This document shows, in pieces, positions 56,879 through 64,000 of a DNA stretch of 64,000 bases. This DNA comes from Clarkia xantiana subsp. parviflora (lineage: Eukaryota > Streptophyta > Magnoliopsida > Myrtales > Onagraceae): assembly GCA_036873135.1 (NCBI GenBank), contig JAPTYO010000009.1:28603756-28667755 (forward strand), given 5' to 3'. The notes under the pieces are model-generated. The model saw nothing but the letters and a program-made list of their open reading frames with translations. It was not told the DNA's origin and ran no database searches. Position 1 is the first letter of the stretch, and each line of letters begins with the position of its first letter. Both the position numbers and the translations under genes were made by a program.

Positions 56879-58424
56879 ATGTGCATTTAGCGGGATGCAC
56901 TCAGCAAGGTTGACCTCCCTGGACTTTTGAAAGTCTGATTGGAATGACCTTTTTTGAGGCTGCTACTGCTTGTTTTGTTGGGCGCCTTGCTGTGGCTTTG
57001 ATTGCTTGTTGTTCTCCTTGCTGCGCCTTGCTTGTTCTCTCTAGATCTACGAACTCCTTTACCCATGCTGCAAGCTCTTCTAATGTCTCAGCTGGACGCT
57101 TTGACATTTTCTCAGCGAACGAGAATCCCTTCCTTCCAAGGTTGTTTATGAAAGCGCGCACTATCTCTCCTTCCGTCAGGTTGCCTTGAATGTCGGATAT
57201 GTTTTGATTAAAACGGATGTAGTAATCCACCAATGATTCATCGTTTTGCTGTTGTACGTCATTCAATGCATTGGCACCCTTCAATAGAGTGCGTTCACCC
57301 ATATAGCGTTGTATGAATTTTGACTTCAGGTATGGCCAGGAAGTTACACTTCCGCAAGGTAGGGAGAATTACCAGTGCGCGGCTGTTCCTGCCAATGTAT
57401 TGGGGAATGTCATGGCGACATGATGCGGGTTGTCTGTCCTTCCCAACAAGGATGCCTCGTGCTGTTGCACGTGTTCGATGGGATCTCCCTTTACTCGATA
57501 CTTGTCTCCTCCCAGTCTATATAGAGCGTCTGGGACGCGGCTGTACACCAACTCGTCAGCAAATGGATGCGATGCATTCTCTTCCAACACGTGCATCCCT
57601 TTCAACTTTGACTCTCGCATCTTCTTTTCGATTATTGCCTCCAAGGCCTTTGCTGTGAGACTTGTGATTGGGATGTCTTCATTGATGAGGTCTTCTCCAT
57701 ACGGCATTGCGATGGATGTCAGCATTGTTTTGACTTGTTCCTTGGAGGGAGACTTCCTTGTACTGCTGCTGCGAGCGGGTACGTGGAGGTTGTCTCCTTG
57801 CTTCTTCTGGATGCTGCATACTTCCATACAGAGTGTATGAGCGTGCTGGCTCCTGCCTTGGTTGCTGGTACGGGAATGTACCTTCTGTGTATTGGCCTCC
57901 TCCTCCTTGTCGTTGTGACTCTTGTCGTCCGGTGTCGTGCGACACTGCTCTTGCCGGGGCGGCTTGGCCGTTGACCGGTGATGGAGGTGGTGGTGGCAGA
58001 GCAAATCCTTGGTTTCTCAGAGTCTCCCTGAATGCTAGCAATTCTTCAAGAGCTGCCATCATGGCGGGTGTAACTGGTGGCGCTGGGTTGGCACCTCCTT
58101 CCTGCTGCTGAATACCCTCAGCTGGCATTACGTAAGGAAACTCTATGCCTCCTTGGCTCAAATCCGGGCGGTGGTGCTCCGCGGTGTGGTCTGGACCTCT
58201 GGGTCGTGCTGTGCAGCAGGAACACTCCTTGCTGGTACGGAGGAAGCAGTGGATGCTGCTTCGGGGATGTGCGAAGGTCCAGGCTGACCTCTCATCGGTT
58301 TCCTGGCTGTGGTATCAGCTTTCTTTGGGCGACCGGGGCCTCTCTTCTTCTCCTGCGGGTTGACATCATTCGGAGGAGGTTGATTGCTTGCCATAGCTCG
58401 TGGTGCGATACAGCTTTTTGTTCG
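56879..58424 (-). pseudogene. gag N-terminal and core region of element D
   Basis: Same layout as gag of C, in four frame-shifted pieces: the AT-hook-like KKRGPGRPKK part (58158-58424), the Pro/Gln-rich part (57679-58161), the core with TFPNTLAGTAAHW (57369-58004) ending in a stop where C has a Phe, and NDESLVDYYIRFNQNISD (56901-57302). Gag is the structural protein of the particle. Confidence 0.8.
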
Positions 58425-58425
58425 A

Positions 58426-58443
58426 ATCTCGCGGACGGCGCCA
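58426..58443 (-). other. Primer-binding site of element D
   Basis: The minus strand reads TGGCGCCGTCCGCGAGAT two bases after the LTR end. Confidence 0.8.
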
Positions 58444-58445
58444 AG

Positions 58446-59140
58446 TGTTGCGTCAAAATCCAACCGGGTAGTCGGACTCTTCGGCTATGCGGGTTGTGAA
58501 TGTGACGGGCTGGATGGATGACGGAAACTGACTGTCGGCAATACGCGATTCGTCAGCTTTGCGTAGTCTTCTACCTGCAGGAAGCGCAATAACCAGCACG
58601 GAGGGGGGGTAGTGCCGGTTGAACCCTCTCTGATGCTTAAATGAGAGTCTAGAGAGAGAAAATATTCTAGAGAGAGGTCAGAGCTCCAAAGCCAAAATCT
58701 CGAGAATGTTCTCAAATGGGTGGCCAAGGTCTCCTATTTATAGGCAACCTTAGAACCGAACCCGATTTTTGCGCGGTTCGATGCCGGTTTAAAGGAAAGT
58801 AAGAACCGTCGTCTGGTTTGTTTAAGTTTGGTCTAGGAGAACTTTTTTTCTCAGTGTTCGGACGATAAAAAAGGATGCGCGCGGTACCCGTTAGCGGTCC
58901 GGTCCACGTCGGATTCGACATCCGGCGTGGTTCGGACCGCCTAGGGTAGTCCAGACCGCCTAGGGCAGTCCGGACCGCCGGATTGCCTTAGGGAAATTCG
59001 GAGGTTCCGGTCCGGACGCATACGTGCGTCCGGACCGTTTTGTCCCTCGGGTGTTTGTTTCGTCGGATCCGTTTGTGGTTTTCGACGTGTTTGCGAAGTC
59101 CTGAATGTAAACACGAACCCGAATTGGGCAGATATCCAAT
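58446..59140 (-). repeat. 5' LTR of element D
   Basis: About 695 bp. TATA motif at 58733-58744 (minus). Its outer end reads gatatccaat instead of gatatccaaca, so the terminal bases are mutated or lost. Shorter U5 than C because the gtcggcaagg words are mostly absent. Confidence 0.82.
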
Positions 59141-59639
59141 ATATAATATAATTTCAATGTGATGCACAATATGTTGACAAGTAAGCAAAATTAAATTTTT
59201 CACTTAATTCTATTGGTCCATCTAGAACATATGTTACAAATGATCATGTGACATCATCTTTTTGAACATGTGGACACCTTAAAATTGTGCCAAAGCTCTA
59301 CATTCAATCTTGAAAGTGGTTACAACTCTTTAATAAGTTACATAGCAATATTAATTAATAATCTAATATTTGGCCAAAAAAAATCTACTAAAAACTAAAC
59401 TAAAATACAATGTACTTATGCTTCATTTATATTAATATTAAAATAATATTTGGATTTGAATTTTGGATACATATCAAGTCAGGAAATTTAAATTTTTCAC
59501 TTAATTCTATTGGTCCATCTAGAACATATGTTACAAATGATCATGTGACATCATCTTTTTTAACATGTGGACACCTTGAAATTGTGCCAAAGCTCTACAT
59601 TCAATCTTGAAAGTGATTACAACTCTTTAATAAGTTACA
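59141..59639. repeat. AT-rich spacer with a 155-bp direct repeat
   Basis: Copies at about 59187-59340 and 59486-59639 differ at only about four positions (for example ttttgaac versus tttttaac). They are spaced 299 bp apart. The second copy is cut exactly by the LTR of element E. It looks like a tandem segmental duplication or the ends of a small element. No coding sequence. Confidence 0.85.
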
Positions 59640-60399
59640 TGTTGGATCACGGGCGAAGCTCCGTTACGTCCTTGACGGAAAGCTTGGACTCCTGGGCTCC
59701 GCGTAATCCTGCAAAAGGGGATGACCTGGGTGGTGACCCAGAGTCCCTCTCCGATGCTTAAATGAGTATGGTGATCAATGGGTGGTAAGCAAAGTCTAAG
59801 TTCGTATTAGATAGTATGCGTTTTCTGGGGTAACTTCCTCCCTTATATAGGAGGAGGAGTTGCCCAGTTACCTGTGACCATGCTTGGCCGTTGTGCCCAT
59901 GATTCCGTGTATCTCGCCATGGTTCCGTATATTTCGGCTGGGATTCCAGATATCTCGCCCCACGCTCCGCGTATCTTACCCGTACTCCGCGTATCTCGGG
60001 CACGCCCTGCGTATCACAGGGAGTTTATCTGTATTCTAACCGTCTTCCCACTACTCTTATCTAGTAGGCGGGTTTCTCGGTCTTATCCTCTGATCACAAG
60101 TCTCGACTCCTGTCGGGGACTCCAGAGTTGTCTCATTCTAGGTCACCACTCAGGACCTTCAGTCTCTACGGGACAGGTCCAGCCTCTGCGGGGCTTTATT
60201 ATCGGGGCCTTTACTAAGGCATATCGGGGCCTACTCAGAGGCTTCTCATCGGGAGCATTCAGCTCATACATCGGGACCGCTAAAGTCGGGACCCTTCGTG
60301 CTGGGCCTCTGGGCCTTCCAGGCTTTTCACGAGGCCCACTGGACCTACTTGCCGTCCATTGGCTGTTAACGGGGCTAACGATTACATCGGAACCCATCA
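59640..60399 (-). repeat. 3' LTR of element E
   Basis: 760 bp from TGTTGGATCACGGG (left edge) to CCCATCA (right edge). TATA-like CCTATATAAGG at 59841-59851 (minus). Four ccgtgtatctcg-like words at 59910-60020 and a degenerate aaggcatatcggggcctac array (60190-60250) correspond to the U3 array of B. Confidence 0.85.
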
Positions 60400-60415
60400 T
60401 TTGCCCCCAAGACAT
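60400..60415 (-). other. Polypurine tract of element E
   Basis: The minus strand reads CATGTCTTGGGGGCAAA directly before TGATGGGTT. Confidence 0.8.
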
Positions 60416-61478
60416 GGGGGACTTTCAGTTCGTCATGTCTTCTAATTCAGCTTTTCTGACCTCGTTGTCGGAGGTTTTTGTTTCCATACCTCCCGATACT
60501 ACCGTCGGAGGCTTTTGTCTTCATACCTCCCGATACCGCCGTCGGAGGCTTTCGTCTTCATACCTCCCGATACCGCTGTCGGAGGCTTTTGTCTTCATAC
60601 CTCCCGATACCGCCGTCGGAGGCTTTTACCTTGGCTACAATTCTTGAATATGATTCTCCAATTCTTCTGACCATCCCTTAAGATGACTTCATACACCCTT
60701 CCGATGCTTTACTCGAGACTTTACCACTTAAGGTTTCTCGTCTATCGGGACTTCACCACTTAAGGTTTCTCATCCAATCGGGACTTCACCACTTAAGGTT
60801 TCTCGTCCAATCGGGACTTCACCGTTTAAGGTTTCTCGTCCAATCGGGACTTCACCACTTAAGGTTTCTCGTCCAAAATCGGGACTTCACCACTTAAGGC
60901 TTCTCGTCCAGAATCGGGACTTCACCACTTAAGGTTTCTCATCCAATCGGGACTTCACCACTTAATGCTTCTCGTCCAAAATCGGGACTTCACCACTTAA
61001 GGTTTCTCGTCCAAAATCGGGACTTCACCACTTAAGGTTTCTCGTCCCTGTCTTTCAAGGCCATTTTCACACCCCTTAGGGCTTTTATCGCGTCCTTGCC
61101 AGACGACTTTCGCGGACCTGTTAAGGCTTTTTCGTACCCGTTAAGGCTTTTGGCCGCATCATATAGACGACTTACGCGGACCTGTTAAGGCTTTTTCGTA
61201 CCCGTTAAGGCTTTTGGCCGCATCATATAGACGACTTACGCGGACCCATCAGGGCCTTTTCGTACCTAGGCTTTTGGTTGCATCATATAGACGACTTACG
61301 TGTACCCCGTAGGGCATTTGTCCATACCCGTTAAGGCTTTTGGCCGCATCATATAGACGACTTACGCATACCTCGGAAGGCTTTTATCGTACCTTGGAAG
61401 GCTTTTGTCGTACCTCGGAAGGCTTTTATTGCGTCATCGGATTGATAGATAACTTGCGCCATTCGCGGCGACTTAATA
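60416..61478. repeat. Four tandem arrays after integrase of E
   Basis: 60479-60640: about five ~36-bp units (catacctcccgataccgccg tcggaggcttttgtctt). 60745-61050: about ten ~33-bp units (gggacttcaccacttaaggt ttctcgtccaat). 61085-61360: about four ~65-bp units (gttaaggcttttggccgcat, catatagacgacttacg). 61365-61430: short ggaaggcttttatcg units. The second array read on the minus strand has CCTTAAGTGGTG, as in element B. Confidence 0.88.
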
Positions 61479-62759
61479 TCAAACATGATACTTCTTCAAG
61501 TGTTCGCTACTGAAGGAATGCTTCAACGTCTTGCCATCAAGGTCCTCTAGTCTGTATGCATTGGGCGCTGGCATCCCTACGATCTTGTAAGGTCCTTCCC
61601 ATTCTGGCGATAGTTTGTTGATCCGATCTTGGTGAACGAACTCGTTCCTCCGCCAGACAAGTTCTCCCACGAAGAATTGTCGGGACCTGACACGCCGATT
61701 GTAATATCGGGTTGTTGCCAGACGCATTCGGGCCTGGACTTCGTCAGCCTTCCATCTTTTTTCCTCGAGCAAGTCTAAGTCTAGACGTCTCATTTCCTCG
61801 TTTGTCAGAGGCTCGTAATATTTCGCGCGATGGGACGCCACCGCTATTTCCACGGGAGCGACTGCCTTCGTGCCATAGACCAGGCCAAACGGAGTTTCTC
61901 CTGTTGATTGCTTGGGTGTTGTTCTCACAGCCCACAGCACGTTCTCGAGCTCATCCAGACAATGGCCCTGCAAGGCATAGACTCTCTTCTTCAAGCCATC
62001 CATTACGATCTACGATCTTGTTGGCTGATTCCACCTGGCCATTGGTTTGAGCGTGGCGGACTGAAGCGGTCCGATGTTCAACTCCTCCAGGTACTCCTTC
62101 AACTGAGTCCCATTGAACGGAGGGCCGTTGTCGCTGATCAACACTCGAGGAACCCCGTACCGGGATACGATCTGAGTTTAAAGGAACTTGAGGATCTGCT
62201 GCCCCGTCGTTCTAGCCAATGCTTTAGCCTCTATCCACTTTGAGAAGTAGTCGATGGCCACGAGCAAATACTTGCACTGACCTTTCGCTTGGGGAAGAGG
62301 TCCCACCAAATCAATTCCCCATTGCGCGAAGGCCCATTGCGCGGGAGCCACGATATTTGGAGCGTACTTCTGGCATGCATCACAGGATCGGACCATCGCG
62401 GTCGCTTCCTTGTTCATCGAGGGCCAATAGTAGCCTAAGTTCAATGCCTTCCTCACTAGAGATCGGGCCCCTTCATGACAGGCCGCGACTCCTTCGTATA
62501 GCTCCCTTAGGATCCGATTCGTGTCAGGTTCTGCTACGCATTTTAAGAAAGGCTTTACGTACCCTTTTTTGTATAATTGGTTGTCCACCATCGCGTAGTT
62601 GTCCGCAATCCGACGCAACCTGATAGCTGCCACTTTATCATCGGGGAGTACCCCCGTAGTCAGGTATGTGACCATCGGGGTCATCCAAGTGGGTTTCTCT
62701 TCTTCCTCCGATCCTGTCTTCAATGGCGCAAACCTCTGAGGGATCAATGGTAGATATAA
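61479..62759 (-). pseudogene. Integrase of element E (broken)
   Basis: N-terminal part 62178-62747 with WGIDLVGPLPQ and the zinc region ..CHEGARSLVRKAL..CDACQKYA. The first His of HHCC is replaced (YEG where B has HEG). A TAA at 62175-62177 and a frame change near 62060 separate it from the C-terminal part (61479-62003), which ends HLKKYHV. The core has SDNGPPFNG in the interrupted stretch. Bases encoding about fourteen residues between VAPA and WAFAQWG seen in B are missing. Confidence 0.82.
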
Positions 62760-63142
62760 TCATCCTCTCCAAGAAGTGCACCTTCCGATTTTCCTCGGGG
62801 GTTACTCCCAGAGCAAACCTGCTTAAGGCGTCTGCCTCCGCATTCTCTTCCCTTGGGATCGCCTTCGATGTCGAAGCTTTTGAAGCTTTCGCCTCGATGT
62901 CGAAGCTTTTGAAGCTTCCCTTCAAAGTCTGCACCTCGTGCAAATACTTCCTCCTTGTCGGGCTCTTGGCTTTATAGTTCCCCTGGACTTGATTTACGAT
63001 CGGCTTCATTGTTGGTGGCCCTAAACGTCAAGGCCAAGGCATATCGCAGGGGCTCGCCTCCACCGGGCGGTATCAATACGTGACTCGCCTCCACCGGGCG
63101 GTATCAATACGTGGCTCGCCTCCACCGGGCGGTATCAATACG
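62760..63142 (-). pseudogene. Archaeal-type RNase H of element E (broken)
   Basis: KPIVNQVQGNYKAKSP and NAEADALSRFAL correspond to KCDANLIVNQVQG and NAEADAL of B. An in-frame insertion adds about ten residues (KASKASTSKA) just before the NAEADAL motif, through a ~30-bp duplication at 62866-62918. The upstream part is disrupted by a 31-bp triplication. Confidence 0.75.
63051..63142. repeat. 31-bp tandem triplication inside the RNase H of E
   Basis: Three near-identical copies of GGCTCGCCTCCACCGGGCGG plus tatcaatacgt at 63051, 63082 and 63113. The coding copy in B (46405-46425 region, reverse) has this once. As 31 is not a multiple of three, the triplication shifts the frame. Confidence 0.88.
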
Positions 63143-63512
63143 GGGCTTGCTCCGATCCCTCTACACTTGAATAACCATCAGTGTACATCTCCCAAGTGTT
63201 CTCCTCATTCGGCTGTTCTGACTGTTCTGCTATCGGGACCTCCATGGTCGGGTTCTTCGCCTTCAAAGTCGGGTTGCCCCCTCTACAGGACCCGCTTCTT
63301 CCAGATCGGGTGCTGTAGACTGCTATGAAGTCCGCCAATGCCCGGCCCTTAATCGGCCGTTCAACACCTGAACGATTCATCGCAACTAATCAACCGTTCA
63401 ACACCTGAACCTCCCGATGGGTTTTCGGAGACTGCATCTCCTCGATTGCTCTCAGCTTCTCAGGATTCCACTCGATTCCTCTTTGGCTCACCATAAAGCC
63501 CAGGAACTTCCC
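63143..63512 (-). pseudogene. RNase H remnant and linker of element E
   Basis: Contains IKGRALADFIAV and the linker to the second RNase H (NTWEMYTDGYSSVEGSE), a part that B has lost. Most of the first RNase H is missing. At 63395-63512 it joins to a segment encoding GFMVSQRGIEWNPEKL, with a duplicated ccgttcaacacctgaac at the junction (63358-63374 and 63391-63409). Confidence 0.65.
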
Positions 63513-64000
63513 CTAGTTCACTCCGAAAGCGCACTTGTCCGGATTCAAACGAACCTGATGAAACTTCGTCCGCTCAAACGCCACCGCCGAGTTGCGGACA
63601 TGGTCTCCCGCCTGTCGGGACTTCACTGACATGTCATCCACATAAGCTTTGTTCAAGTCGCGGAAGTCGACACACATCCGCCACTTCCCGTTACTCTTCC
63701 TCACCAGGACCTGGTTAGTGACCCAAGTCTGGAATCGGGGCTCCTTAATGAATCCAGCGTCGAGCAACCTGCCCACCTTCTGCTGGGTCGCGATTCTCTT
63801 GTCCGCGCCCATCGGACGTCTGCTCTGCGCGATAGGCTTGATCGGGGGATCAATCTTCAGCTCGTGCGCTATCACGTCGGGGCCAATTCCTGGCATATCG
63901 CTCGGAGACCAGGCAAACAGCTCCTTGAACTCCTTCAAGAGCTCGATCAACTCTCGGGCTCTTTCCTCCGACAAAGCAGAGCCGATCTTCACCTTCCTCT
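63513..64000 (-). pseudogene. Reverse transcriptase of element E with internal deletion
   Basis: Starts beyond the window. It shows ELFAWSPSDMPG, KWRMCVDFRDLNK, then directly YVDDMSVKSRQAGDH. About 89 residues present in B between these motifs, including motif A (MDAYSGYNQI) and PFGLINAG, are deleted in frame. A stop follows FGVN at 63513-63515. The enzyme cannot be active. Confidence 0.85.

Larger units (their letters stand above)
26120..59140 (-). mobile_element. Element D: non-autonomous Ty3/gypsy element lacking RT and integrase
   Basis: Outermost element of the nest, minus orientation: 5' LTR 58446-59140, primer site, gag, protease, second gag-like segment (to 55278), then the insertion of C (32935-55277). 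It continues from 32934 down with a repeat-rich region, an opposed spliced gene (28629-31024, plus strand), polypurine tract and truncated 3' LTR (26120-26562). Without C the interior is about 9.5 kb. No RT or integrase motif is found in any frame of either part. Confidence 0.8.
59640..64000 (-). mobile_element. Element E: Tat-lineage Ty3/gypsy retrotransposon, partial in window
   Basis: Minus orientation: 3' LTR 59640-60399, polypurine tract, tandem arrays, integrase, archaeal-type RNase H, RNase H remnant, RT, running off the right edge. It is of the same family as B: LTR ends TGATGGGTT and GATCCAACA and similar proteins. Unlike B it has no opposed gene between integrase and 3' LTR. Confidence 0.85.

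Noticed and set aside
1..64000. tRNA or rRNA genes
   Set aside because: The tRNA-like matches are retroelement primer sites only; no cloverleaf or rRNA segment was seen.

Overview
This is nuclear DNA from a flowering plant. It is almost entirely nested LTR retrotransposons, with one ordinary host gene: a two-exon BAG-domain co-chaperone, probably BAG8-like, at 13718-15038 (+). The plant assignment rests on the IQ+BAG gene, the TGGCGCC-type primer sites, Ty1/copia initiator-Met primer sites, and pol genes with a second archaeal-type RNase H, which marks the Tat lineage of plant Ty3/gypsy elements. I see no bacterial or organellar genes, and no rRNA, tRNA or CRISPR.

Left block (1-13029, minus strand). 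A degraded Ty3/gypsy interior (1-5390, called A') abuts a second element, A. Together they read interior - LTR (5392-6219) - interior - LTR (11426-12241), with the middle LTR apparently shared. A keeps broken gag-PR, RT-RH, aRH and integrase pieces. A diverged LTR (12245-13029) with a 29-base G run follows.

Gene island (13030-19510). It holds the BAG gene, a 466-bp hAT-type MITE with a perfect 8-bp target duplication sitting in the terminal inverted repeat of a larger non-autonomous element, and a 5'-truncated LINE remnant on the minus strand.

Ty1/copia block (19511-26119). Three related LTRs, two with primer sites and long AT-rich leaders, and one start of a gag. A 1.5-kb Helitron-like insertion (20579-22120) interrupts the leader of the first copy; the related third copy lacks it.

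Nested block (26120-59140). Element D (minus) was invaded by C (32935-55277, minus, same family), and C was invaded by B (41964-53001, plus). B has a perfect 5-bp duplication (GTTGG) and LTRs that are about 98% identical by eye. C and D carry gag, protease and a second gag-like segment but no recognisable reverse transcriptase or integrase, so they look like a non-autonomous family. C, D and B all carry a multi-exon gene on the strand opposite to their own gag/pol. The copies in C and D have the same exon plan, and the B copy is recognisably homologous. This opposed spliced gene, together with the RT-less C/D design, is the most unusual thing in the window.

Right block (59141-64000). A 155-bp direct repeat is followed by element E (minus, related to B, running off the window). 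E has large tandem arrays after integrase and an in-frame deletion that removes RT motif A.

All TE coding regions carry stops, frameshifts or deletions. I annotate them as pseudogenes and do not reconstruct them.
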